Shown here: positions 54,077-62,310 of the stretch, one piece after another
How the letters are laid out: each line of letters opens with the position of its first letter
Position numbering within the stretch: position 1 is the stretch's first letter
Assembly (NCBI GenBank): GCA_002726915.1
Contig: PBSY01000083.1
Coordinates: 1 to 64,000, forward strand
Origin: Verrucomicrobiales bacterium
Lineage (GTDB): Bacteria; Verrucomicrobiota; Verrucomicrobiia; Verrucomicrobiales; DEV007
Length of the DNA: 64,000 nucleotides
Reading direction: 5' to 3'
Position numbers and translations under genes: made by a program
Notes under the pieces: model-generated
The model's input: only the letters and a program-made list of their open reading frames with translations
Database searches by the model: none
Told to the model about the DNA's origin: nothing

Positions 54077-56035
54077 CTAAGCTTTAGAAGCGTCCACACC
54101 GTCAGCAGCCTCTTCCTTTTCTTCCACGTCATTCTCCTTCACGACACCTTGGTCACCAGTATCATCTGTCTCAAATTGCGGAGAGAAATCCCTTTCAACA
54201 CCCGGAACGCTATACTCGTATGGACCACGGTAAGCAACAGGTTCTCCGACAAAATTGCCATGGGGAGGTGGAGTTGGTGTCGCCCATTCCAGCGTAGTTG
54301 CCTCCCATGGGTTATCGTTTTTCACTTTCTTGCCGATGAACGGGCTGATGAAGACGTTTATGATGAAGGGAACTTGAAAAACGGCGAGTAGCCATGCCGA
54401 CCCTGAGGTAATGATATTAAGGTCAATCATAGTGACAGCAGCATCAGCCTCTACAATATTTAGCGTCTCGCAGATGTTGGCGAACCACGAGTTCGCCGGA
54501 GCGAATTCCTGAGTAGCGATCTGCTCGTAAGCTTTGCCGCCGTCAAAGGCGCGACGGTGGAAACCGGCCATACCTTGGAAGAACATCGGCGCGAAGATCC
54601 CGTTCATGAACACAAGGGAGCCCCAGAAGTGCAGCTGACCTAATTTCTCGCTCATCCGTCGCCCTGTCAGCTTCGGGAACCAGTGATAGATACCGGCAAA
54701 CAGCGCGAAGATCGTTCCCGGAGCAACCACGTAATGAAAGTGCCCGATGACATAATAGGTATCATGAAGGTGCAAATCAGGAAGTGAGAAGGCCAATGGC
54801 AACCCAGTAAGTCCACCAATACCAAACATTGGGATGAAAGCCGTTGCGAAGAGCATCGGGGTATTAAATCGGATCGACCCTCCCCACATTGAGATAAGGA
54901 GCGAAGTGATCAATATTACCGAGGGAACTGAGATCAGCACCGTCGTCGTCTGGAAGAATGTGGAAATTGCCGGACCCATTCCGGTAATGTACATGTGGTG
55001 AGCCCACACGATAAAAGCGAGGAAACCCAGCACCATAACCGCATAGACCATCGTCTTGTAACCCCATAGCGGCTTGCGCGTATTGCACGGGATAATCTCG
55101 GATACTATCGCGATGGCGGGGAGAATGAGAACGTAAACCTCGGGGTGAGCAAGAAACCAGAAGAGGTGCTGGTAGAGCAGCGGACTGCCTCCGCCAGCCG
55201 CATCAAAGGGCAAGCCGTTCACATTCAGGCCGGTCGGAATGAAGAAACTGGTTCCAACCATACGGTCCATCAACTGCATGATAGCCGCCACCTCAAGTGG
55301 CGGAAACGCGAGAAGAAGAAGAAAGCCGGTCACTAACATTGCCCAGACAAAGAACGGCAATCTCATCCAAGTCATCCCTTTACATCGCAAATTGATAATC
55401 GTACAAATGAAATTTACAGCGCCCAAGAGAGATGAAGTAATCAGAAACACCATCCCTGTTAACCACTGTGTTTGCCCGGTCCAGAACAAGTCGCCGAAAT
55501 GCACATCGGTTGTCGTTGCCAATGGAGAGTAGTTTGTCCAACCGGCCTTCGCCGCCCCTGAAGGCAAAAAGAAACTGACAAACATCATAATGCCTCCAAT
55601 GAGGAAAAACCAATAACTCGCCATGTTAAGGCGAGGAAAAGCCATATCAGGAGCCCCGATCTGCAGAGGGGTTACGTAATTACCAAAAGCACCAAAAGCG
55701 AGCGGCACCACACCAAGAAAGACCATTATGGTACCGTGCATGGCGCCGAACATGTTATACAGCTCGCCTGTAACTTTTCCACCATCATCAAGCCATGCTT
55801 GAAACCAAGGCCAGTCGGCAAGCATGGGCACCGGCCGGTCAGGGTAGGCGATGCTCCAGCGCATCACCATCATGAGAAAAAATCCGAAGGCTAGAAATAC
55901 CAGCGAAGTAAATCCGTATTGAATTCCAATCACCTTATGATCGGTGGAAAAAATATACTTTTTCCAGAACGGCTCTTCGTGATGCTCGTGCTCATCATGG
56001 GCCGCATTATGTGTTTCTTTTATCGCTTCGCTCAT
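54077..56035 (-). CDS. coxA: cytochrome c oxidase subunit I (aa3 type)
   Basis: A 652-residue haem-copper oxidase core. The CuB/cross-link motif HPEVYVLILPA, the CuB pair in VWAHHMY and the haem ligands in HDTYYVIGHFHYV are intact, so this is an active-type A oxidase. The N-terminus is His/Glu-rich (HDEHEHHEEP). The loop after GMAGFHRRAF is about 25 residues longer than usual (KAYEQIATQEF...). An acidic C-terminal tail of about 40 residues (DDTGDQGVVKEND, EEKEEAADG) is extra. Subunits III and IV follow in order. Confidence 0.96.
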   Translation of the reverse strand: MSEAIKETHNAAHDEHEHHEEPFWKKYIFSTDHKVIGIQYGFTSLVFLAFGFFLMMVMRWSIAYPDRPVPMLADWPWFQAWLDDGGKVTGELYNMFGAMHGTIMVFLGVVPLAFGAFGNYVTPLQIGAPDMAFPRLNMASYWFFLIGGIMMFVSFFLPSGAAKAGWTNYSPLATTTDVHFGDLFWTGQTQWLTGMVFLITSSLLGAVNFICTIINLRCKGMTWMRLPFFVWAMLVTGFLLLLAFPPLEVAAIMQLMDRMVGTSFFIPTGLNVNGLPFDAAGGGSPLLYQHLFWFLAHPEVYVLILPAIAIVSEIIPCNTRKPLWGYKTMVYAVMVLGFLAFIVWAHHMYITGMGPAISTFFQTTTVLISVPSVILITSLLISMWGGSIRFNTPMLFATAFIPMFGIGGLTGLPLAFSLPDLHLHDTYYVIGHFHYVVAPGTIFALFAGIYHWFPKLTGRRMSEKLGQLHFWGSLVFMNGIFAPMFFQGMAGFHRRAFDGGKAYEQIATQEFAPANSWFANICETLNIVEADAAVTMIDLNIITSGSAWLLAVFQVPFIINVFISPFIGKKVKNDNPWEATTLEWATPTPPPHGNFVGEPVAYRGPYEYSVPGVERDFSPQFETDDTGDQGVVKENDVEEKEEAADGVDASKA

Positions 56036-56116
56036 ACCTGTCTAAGATTGTTACGTGGCTGGAATACAAGCAAGTCCTGCTCTTTCGAAAAATACTTTAA
56101 TTGATTTGTGTCGGAT

Positions 56117-56887
56117 TTATCCCTCTACAGAACCCTCTATCGCGTCGGCGCCAGAATTCAGAAATTCACCGGTCTCGAGGTCAACCGAAGAACCCGGGAG
56201 GAATTCACCTTCTGGAATCGCCAGTAACTGCGCTTCAGTGTAGGGCCCCGTCTGACTGCTAAACTGATCTCTAGCAGCCTTAATCATATCGATAGTGACT
56301 ACGCCTTCGTCATCCGTCGGGAGACTGCCGAATTCACGGCGAATATAAGTCACTACCTGTGCGATTTTTTCGTCACTCAAGTTATTCCAAGCTGGCATGA
56401 GCTGGTTGTAGGTCTGCCCGGCAACCTTAAACGGGCCATTGATACCATGCAACATGATGGCGCCGAGACGTGAGGTTCCACCATCAACCCATTCGGAGCC
56501 CACGAGCGGCGGGAACTGCCCCGGAATACCAAGGCCCGAAGCCTGGTGGCAGGCGATGCAGTTATTATAGACTTTCTTACCGTCGCTCATCCATTCTTCG
56601 ATCCAAGCTACCTGAACAACCACCTCGTCTTCACCACCAAGGCTCGGACGTGGAGCCGGCTGATAATTGTCGTTCACGTAAATACTGTCACTGAAACCGT
56701 TCGCGGTGCTGAAGAGCTGCCCACCGCCAAGGATCAGGATAAGCGAAGCAACCACCAACACAACAGCACCAGCGGAGCCTTCTCCACCGGGCATTAAGGG
56801 ATTTTCCCTTCGAACTGAATCGTGGAGGTCAACCGTGCTTACCCTTCCCCGCTCGTAATCGATGTTCTTCTCTTCTTCGTGTGCCAT
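56117..56887 (-). CDS. membrane-anchored monohaem cytochrome c
   Basis: A 256-residue protein. About 38 cytoplasmic residues, then one helix (AVVLVVASLILILGGGQLF), then a periplasmic domain with a single haem site C110-I-A-C-H114 and a likely Met ligand in QLMPAWNNLSDEKI. The fold resembles class I/CcoP-type domains. A C-terminal extension of about 55 acidic residues follows. It sits between ccoO-like and coxA and may be the electron donor to CuA, replacing the fused domain of caa3 oxidases (inference). Confidence 0.85.
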   Translation of the reverse strand: MAHEEEKNIDYERGRVSTVDLHDSVRRENPLMPGGEGSAGAVVLVVASLILILGGGQLFSTANGFSDSIYVNDNYQPAPRPSLGGEDEVVVQVAWIEEWMSDGKKVYNNCIACHQASGLGIPGQFPPLVGSEWVDGGTSRLGAIMLHGINGPFKVAGQTYNQLMPAWNNLSDEKIAQVVTYIRREFGSLPTDDEGVVTIDMIKAARDQFSSQTGPYTEAQLLAIPEGEFLPGSSVDLETGEFLNSGADAIEGSVEG

Positions 56888-56931
56888 CTTTGTAAATGCC
56901 GTTTCTGAAATAAGTTTTATCTAGGTAAAAA

Positions 56932-57555
56932 TCAGCCTTTGGTGCCCGCCACCTCTGGTAGCGGTTGATCCTTTTTTAAAGACAAGAGATAGTCGACCAG
57001 CGCTTCTGCCTTCGCTGTTGGTTCCCAACCTTTTCCAAAAGGAGACATTTGGTAGAGGTGTTTATAAGCAGGCATTCCGCTGTCTGGATCAATTTCCTTT
57101 GGATTGAGAAGATGCTGGTGCATCAGTTCGCGAGTCGTAATGCGATGCCCAACATTGGAAAGATCCTGCCCAATCCGCTGATAGCCAAGAGGAGCGATTT
57201 CTTCAAGGGTGTAGTCAAGGGGCTGAGTCTCGCGAGCAAGCCCTTCTTCTTCTCGACCACCCCAACCGGGACGCCACATGTCCGGACCGGCGTAAGTCGG
57301 GCGAATAACCTGAGTATGGCAGTAGGCGCAACCCTCAGCGGCGTAGACCTGAGCTCCAAAATCACTCGAACCAAAACGGTAGAGTGTCGCATCGGGATAT
57401 GCAGCGACGCCACCTTCGACCTCCTGCCCCTCAGGATAATGAATCGGAACAGAATCCGATTGGCGAACGAAAGGAATAATGATCAAGAGGATTAAAGGCA
57501 ACGCAAAGGCAGTAGCGAGGCCGGCGATCAGATTTACAAACTTATTGGGCTTCAT
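56932..57555 (-). CDS. ccoO: CcoO-like monohaem cytochrome c
   Basis: A 207-residue protein with one N-terminal helix (LIAGLATAFALPLILLIIIPF) and a cbb3 subunit II-type domain. Haem site C76-A-Y-C-H80 sits in GCAYCHTQVIRPT. The family segments IGQDLSNVG and the Met ligand SGMPAYKHLY are present. It directly follows the degenerate CcoN gene (15 bases). Since that partner lacks the catalytic site, this subunit probably only relays electrons (inference). Confidence 0.9.
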   Translation of the reverse strand: MKPNKFVNLIAGLATAFALPLILLIIIPFVRQSDSVPIHYPEGQEVEGGVAAYPDATLYRFGSSDFGAQVYAAEGCAYCHTQVIRPTYAGPDMWRPGWGGREEEGLARETQPLDYTLEEIAPLGYQRIGQDLSNVGHRITTRELMHQHLLNPKEIDPDSGMPAYKHLYQMSPFGKGWEPTAKAEALVDYLLSLKKDQPLPEVAGTKG

Positions 57556-57570
57556 TCGTTTGCTAAATAT

Positions 57571-59034
57571 TTATTCTTGGAGTCCCGCAGCCATTTTTGC
57601 ACTCTCCGCTTCTCCCGGTTGTGTGTGAATCAAAGTCGGCCCTTCCGACTTCCGTCCCTTTCCGATAAACATGAGAGTCAACTGGTAGAGGAATGAAATA
57701 TTGGAAAACGAAATCATAGCCCAAGCCAAAGCGCGGCCAACGACATAGGCTGCAGAGTTAACAAAGGAGGTCGAGAAAGTCTGATCCCACTGAGCAAGGT
57801 TGCCACCCTGAGCAATCCCACCAATCAGCATAGTAACGACCAACGTAATGATACCGTATGTGCTATACCAAAAGTGAGTGCGGATCCGTTTGCCGGAGGG
57901 CCATTCAGCACCGGTGATGCGCGGGACGATAAAGTAAATTGCTCCAAACACCGTCATGGAGAAAAAGCCGTAAATAGCGAGAGTGTCGAGTCCCACAAGG
58001 AAATGGCTGAATTGAAGATCACGTCCAAACGAATAGGTCGAACTGAGCGCTGCGAGCACTGCGTAGACGGCAAGCATCAGCATTCCAAAAACAGTGAAGC
58101 GCAATGAAGGACTATATTCCCAGAGTTTGGAGCATCCCTTAAGCGTGACCAAGAGGTTGAAGACTGTCGCAAGGATCGCGAGAAGAATAAAGATCGTGGC
58201 GGCTCCGCTCACTGCTGGCATCCAGGCTGGAAAAGGCCCACCCATAAAACGAGAAAAGCCAGTCCACCCGGCCAAGAAGGCAAGCAACCAAAAACTGGCT
58301 TGCGCTAAAGGATAGCTGTATATCGGACGACCAGCGATTTTAGGGACGATGTAGTAGGCGATAGCCAATGCGATAGGTGCCATCCAAAAGTAAATCAAGT
58401 TAGTGATATACCAGGCATTCACCCCGCTGGCCATGACTGGAGCTGTGCCCTTACCAATGATGATGTTTGCGGTAATAAAAATCCACGGAAACCAGAGGGC
58501 AGCTCCAACCAAATACATCTCGGAAACATAAACAAGGGACTCCCGGCGCCTGCGAAACATTGGAATGACTCCGACAACGATCAGCAGATAAGAAGCACTT
58601 AGAAAAAGCCAAACCCACTTCGGAAAATCGAGAAGCGGGAGCGAATTCCCATAGCCCAACCAAACGGTCAAAACCGCAAAGGTAACCCCGGCGTTCCAAA
58701 TGTGACCAGCGACGAGAATACCAGCCTGGTTAGACAATTGGTTTCGGGTCAAACGCGCCATGAGCCAGAGCATGACGCCCACACCAGCCTGCATGCCCCA
58801 TCCATAAAAGAGCGCGTTCAAGTGAGCGGGAAAGAGTCGCCCATATCCGAGAATAGAATAGTCGTCCCACAAACCGGGAAGGCGAAGCTTCAATGAGCTT
58901 ATGAAGCCGAGTAACGTTGCCACTAGCAACCATGCCGCCGCACTGGTGAAGAAAAACATCACGGGATAACGAGCGGAGCGGTCAATAGCCGCTCTTTCCT
59001 CTATTTCCTCAGGTGTTGGTTCTTGCAGTGTCAT
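57571..59034 (-). CDS. CcoN-like cbb3 subunit I lacking CuB and haem-b3 ligands
   Basis: A 487-residue polytopic protein of normal CcoN length and helix pattern. It aligns without gaps at YYIVPKIAGRPIYSY (CcoN YYFVPKQAGRPVYSY). But the CuB His of WYGHNAVG is Thr211 (WYITNL), and the His pair of WAGPHHLHY is Ser261-Arg262 (WTGFSRFMG). The haem-ligand helix GHVHSG reads GLDTLA (Leu349, Thr351). Only the helix-2 His (His71, LFPAHLNALF) is kept. So oxygen reduction is not possible by this subunit. The frame is intact, so it is not an obvious pseudogene. It may be a membrane scaffold for the CcoO-like cytochrome. Confidence 0.85.
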   Translation of the reverse strand: MTLQEPTPEEIEERAAIDRSARYPVMFFFTSAAAWLLVATLLGFISSLKLRLPGLWDDYSILGYGRLFPAHLNALFYGWGMQAGVGVMLWLMARLTRNQLSNQAGILVAGHIWNAGVTFAVLTVWLGYGNSLPLLDFPKWVWLFLSASYLLIVVGVIPMFRRRRESLVYVSEMYLVGAALWFPWIFITANIIIGKGTAPVMASGVNAWYITNLIYFWMAPIALAIAYYIVPKIAGRPIYSYPLAQASFWLLAFLAGWTGFSRFMGGPFPAWMPAVSGAATIFILLAILATVFNLLVTLKGCSKLWEYSPSLRFTVFGMLMLAVYAVLAALSSTYSFGRDLQFSHFLVGLDTLAIYGFFSMTVFGAIYFIVPRITGAEWPSGKRIRTHFWYSTYGIITLVVTMLIGGIAQGGNLAQWDQTFSTSFVNSAAYVVGRALAWAMISFSNISFLYQLTLMFIGKGRKSEGPTLIHTQPGEAESAKMAAGLQE

Positions 59035-59069
59035 AAAAAGTGTTGTCGGTCAGCGGCTGAACAATCGTC

Positions 59070-59513
59070 TCATCCTGCTGATTTTGCTTTGGCTTTGCCC
59101 TTATCCTCAGCTGGTTTCTTGCTAGGTTTGGCTTCCTCCTTTTCTGATCCGCCTGAGGCGGGCTCAGGCGGATTCGAGGCCGCTTCGGCTTGCCTCATGA
59201 AGGTTGGCGAACCGGGAACAACAATACCACTCTTTGCTGGCGCAGGAACGTTTCCTGCAAGGCTTTTGATCGCTGAGTCAACCTTGGAAGCGTCAATCAG
59301 AGCCTCCTGAGCAGCTACTACTTCCTCGAGATTTTTCCAACGAATTTGTATCGTTTCCTCAGAGAAATCACCCATGTAGGCGCGATCTTCGATGCTTTCG
59401 CGCCCGAAGTTGCCGGAAAGGATCAGGACGACAAATCCAAAAGAAACCGAGATCGCAAGCCCACTGAGGAGAGTCTTATTTGGGGAGTTGTTCGACGATA
59501 CTAGGTCACTCAT
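59070..59513 (-). CDS. small membrane protein of unknown function in the act-cco-cox locus
   Basis: A 147-residue protein with one N-terminal helix (LLSGLAISVSFGFVVLILSG), a short helical part (IRWKNLEEVVAAQEALIDA) and a low-complexity tail rich in Pro, Ala, Lys and Glu. No family recognised. Its place between actF and the CcoN-like gene suggests an accessory subunit or linker. The tail region contains a perfect 11-base inverted repeat (59147-59173). Confidence 0.65.
   Translation of the reverse strand: MSDLVSSNNSPNKTLLSGLAISVSFGFVVLILSGNFGRESIEDRAYMGDFSEETIQIRWKNLEEVVAAQEALIDASKVDSAIKSLAGNVPAPAKSGIVVPGSPTFMRQAEAASNPPEPASGGSEKEEAKPSKKPAEDKGKAKAKSAG
59147..59173. repeat. perfect inverted repeat inside a coding region
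   Basis: ATCCGCCTGAG and CTCAGGCGGAT are separated by five bases (gcggg). The 11-base perfect stem codes for part of the low-complexity tail (PPEPASGG). Such a strong hairpin in coding DNA could be a palindromic inserted element or an mRNA-stability feature between actF and ccoN. No T-run follows on either strand. Confidence 0.75.
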
Positions 59514-59534
59514 GAAGCTTGTGAAGAAAAAGAC

Positions 59535-61052
59535 TTAGTTAACCACGTTGAGAGATTCGTCGAGACGCGGGTCTCGGCAGGGAAATAGGCTGGCGGAGCT
59601 GAGTTGCTTCAGAAGGAAAAACCCGAAGATTCCCCCTACGCTGACAAATGCCAGAACATCGAAGATCCAGGCACCTGGAATCGTCATGGCAATATGACCC
59701 GTTCCTGCCGTGAGGGAAGGTCCACGCTCCGGGATGATAATGTAGTAAATATCAAACACGTGCATGAGCAGGTTCCAGACGGCAACAATCGAGACCACCA
59801 AAGGTGTCTTTTTTACCGAGCGGATGAGTAGGATCCCGAACGGGATAAAGAAGTGTCCAATGACGAGAAAGCAGATTGTATAGGTGTTCCAGAAATCACT
59901 GTTACGAGTCAGGTAAAATTTTGTTTCCTCTGTGATATTGGCATACCAGATCAGGAAAAACTGGGAGAACGCGATGTACGCCCAGAAAATCACGAAGGCA
60001 TGCATCAACTTACCCATAAGGTGATAGTGCTCCAGCGTCACTACATTCCTGAGGTAACCTGCCTTTCGGAGACCAGTCAGCATCAGGATCAACAATCCCA
60101 TCGAATTGAGCGCACTTCCTGCAAACAAGTAGACTCCCCACATCGTTGAGAACCAGGTATAATCGAGTGCCATAAGCCAATCGAACACGAGAAATGTCCA
60201 GGCCACGGCGAAAAATGGAAGGAATCCACAACTCCCACGACGCATCCAGCGGAACCATTTTGGGTCGCCATCACTATCCTGGATGATCGACCAGCGCCTT
60301 ATGACCAAAGCAATTCCAATGAGGACGACAAAATAAAACGTCACCCGGAAATACCAGAATCTCTCGTTGAGGTAACCCCGCTTGACAAATAGCAGCGCTT
60401 CTTTCTTGAGGAAATTTTTATCGGTCAGCTCAGCAATCACAGCGCCCTCTGAAAGATCTTTCTCGTTCAGCTTGGCAGCTTCTTTCTCGAGTCCTTTGAT
60501 CTTGCGCTCAAAGTAGGCTGTATGACCGGGGCTTGGCGAATTGAGAGAAGCAAGCTCAACCTTGGCGGTATCTACTGCCTTCTGCGCTTTCTTAACTTTG
60601 GCTTCCTGCTCAGTGATGTAGCCAGCGGCCTCTTTTTCAGCCTTTTCGCCAGCGGACTCGAGAGCAGCTTCTCGCAAAGGAAACCATTCCCAGAGAGCGT
60701 CGCGAAAACCAAACTGGGGGAAAACCAGTGGCAGTGCGAGCACCATCATGAACGGGATCATACTACCGAGATTCTCCATGAGTCGCCTCACGACTGTCCC
60801 CCAACCCGAGTTACTGGCGTGATGGAGCAAAGTCCAGAAAAGCCCCCCCACTCCGAGAGTCAGGAAAAAAATGACCGCAAATAGCCAACTGTAACCCATT
60901 GCACCCGTCTTTTCTTCACCGAGAGAGAAGCTCAGGATAAAGAAAAGCAAGAGCCCCCCAAATCCCACCACTGCGCACAAAAGCTTGAGCAGAGTAGGAC
61001 TCTTAAAGGCCTCCCCGTCTTTAAAATCGTCGCCGTCTTTCAGACCTGCCAT
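59535..61052 (-). CDS. actF: alternative complex III subunit ActF with coiled-coil insertion
   Basis: A 505-residue integral membrane subunit of the quinol:electron acceptor oxidoreductase. The conserved LHHASNSGWGTVVRRLMENL lies after helix 2, and RFWYFRVTFYF, HYHLMGKLMHAFVIFWAYIAFSQ-type order and the C-terminal helices are typical. Between helix 3 and helix 4, residues about 127-215 form a charged insertion with coiled-coil character (EKAEKEAAGYITEQEAKVKK, ERKIKGLEKEAAKLNEKDL). Usual ActF has only about 20 residues there. By helix count the insertion is periplasmic. Confidence 0.9.
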   Translation of the reverse strand: MAGLKDGDDFKDGEAFKSPTLLKLLCAVVGFGGLLLFFILSFSLGEEKTGAMGYSWLFAVIFFLTLGVGGLFWTLLHHASNSGWGTVVRRLMENLGSMIPFMMVLALPLVFPQFGFRDALWEWFPLREAALESAGEKAEKEAAGYITEQEAKVKKAQKAVDTAKVELASLNSPSPGHTAYFERKIKGLEKEAAKLNEKDLSEGAVIAELTDKNFLKKEALLFVKRGYLNERFWYFRVTFYFVVLIGIALVIRRWSIIQDSDGDPKWFRWMRRGSCGFLPFFAVAWTFLVFDWLMALDYTWFSTMWGVYLFAGSALNSMGLLILMLTGLRKAGYLRNVVTLEHYHLMGKLMHAFVIFWAYIAFSQFFLIWYANITEETKFYLTRNSDFWNTYTICFLVIGHFFIPFGILLIRSVKKTPLVVSIVAVWNLLMHVFDIYYIIIPERGPSLTAGTGHIAMTIPGAWIFDVLAFVSVGGIFGFFLLKQLSSASLFPCRDPRLDESLNVVN

Positions 61053-61082
61053 AAAATTAAAAAATACAGTTAAGAAAATGAA

Positions 61083-61706
61083 TCACTTTGTGGACGCTGC
61101 TTGAAGAGCACGGACATAGGTAGTAATCGCCCAACGGTCCCTCACAGGAATCGCACCGCTGTAGGGCCCCATGAGACCCTTGCCATGGGTGATTGTCCAA
61201 AAAATCTGCCCCTCAGGCATCGCAATCACTCGAGGGTCTATTAAATTAGCTGAAGGCGGGATCGCCCAATACTTGGAAACGACACCGACTCCATTGCCGG
61301 ATTCTCCGTGACAAGCAGTGCAGTATATCTGATACCGCTCTTTTCCTCGGGCGAGGAAAGCCTCGTCAAACTCCAACTCTTCAGGATAACCCGATCCATA
61401 GAAGTCGCCGAAAAGGCCAGTGCTGGCGTAGTCATCGCCACGACCAAAGTCGAGGGAAGAAGTAAGCTTACCTTCATTGCCACCATGCGGAAACTGATAC
61501 CCAATTGGAAGGGTGCCAGCGACTGGCTTACGTGCTCCCTGACCGTTTTCAAAAAATCCGCTCCCCTTTTGATACTTGAGCTTGTACTGGCGATCCATAT
61601 CGGGAAACAATTCAAACGGGGGGTTTGAAAACTTCTCACCTCGGGGCCCGATACCAAAGGCAACGGCTACCACGACGATCGCTAGAATTATAAAAAACCA
61701 ACGCAT
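61083..61706 (-). CDS. actE: alternative complex III cytochrome subunit ActE
   Basis: A 207-residue monohaem cytochrome c. One N-terminal helix (FIILAIVVVAVAFGIG) may be an anchor or uncleaved signal. The haem site is C129-T-A-C-H133, followed by GQIFWTITHGKGLMGPY, which includes the Met ligand, and a terminal helix. It passes electrons out of the complex. Lies between actD and actF as in standard act operons. Confidence 0.92.
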   Translation of the reverse strand: MRWFFIILAIVVVAVAFGIGPRGEKFSNPPFELFPDMDRQYKLKYQKGSGFFENGQGARKPVAGTLPIGYQFPHGGNEGKLTSSLDFGRGDDYASTGLFGDFYGSGYPEELEFDEAFLARGKERYQIYCTACHGESGNGVGVVSKYWAIPPSANLIDPRVIAMPEGQIFWTITHGKGLMGPYSGAIPVRDRWAITTYVRALQAASTK

Positions 61707-61714
61707 GACTGGAA

Positions 61715-62272
61715 TTAGTGAGAGACCTCCTCGATTTCCCCGGCACCAATTTCCGTCAAGAAATCGCGGGTTTTTTCTTTCTTAAACTTCGGGTCACGAG
61801 ACTCGATTACCATCAGGAACCCATCGTCGGTAGACTTGGGAAAGAGCGACGAATTAAACAGTGGATGGTTCCAACGCGGCAGCATAATCCAAATAAGCAA
61901 ACCGAAGAGGATTGAAAAACCGGAAAATAGAATAGTGAGCTCAAAAGTCACTGGGAAGAAAGCCGGCACAGTAAAAAGGTTAGTGGGCTTGCTTTGAACG
62001 ACCGTTGGGTAAAGCGACACTTGGGTGAAAAACTGGAGGAAAAGAGCAAAAATGAAACCAGTTGTGCCCCCCACTAAAACAACCGCTGAAAGCCAACTTT
62101 TGCCAAGTCCCATGGCAGCGTCCATCCCGTGAATGGGATACGGAGTGTGAACGTCCCAGCGACGGAATCCGGCATCACGAACCTTCTCTGCGGCATGGTA
62201 AAGGTCCATCGCGTTGTCGAACTCGGCGACATAAGCAAATAAGCTGGTTGGTTTGGCAGTTGAATCACTCAC
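61715..62272 (-). CDS. actD: alternative complex III subunit ActD (DUF3341)
   Basis: A 185-residue protein. It begins with a small cytoplasmic domain (LFAYVAEFDNAMDLYHAAEK, YPIHGMDAAMGL) followed by two membrane helices (LSAVVLVGGTTGFIFALFLQF and FELTILFSGFSILFGLLIWIM) and HPLFNSSLF, all typical of DUF3341. The start codon is GTG at 62272. Eight bases separate it from actE. Confidence 0.93.
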   Translation of the reverse strand: MSDSTAKPTSLFAYVAEFDNAMDLYHAAEKVRDAGFRRWDVHTPYPIHGMDAAMGLGKSWLSAVVLVGGTTGFIFALFLQFFTQVSLYPTVVQSKPTNLFTVPAFFPVTFELTILFSGFSILFGLLIWIMLPRWNHPLFNSSLFPKSTDDGFLMVIESRDPKFKKEKTRDFLTEIGAGEIEEVSH

Positions 62273-62310
62273 GGCTACTAATTAAGGTAAAGTTCTCCGG
62301 TAAAATCAAA

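Noticed and set aside
57571-59034. CcoN-like gene as a decaying pseudogene
   Set aside because: No frameshift or stop, normal length, neat spacing with neighbours and specific replacements only at the ligand positions argue for retained function.
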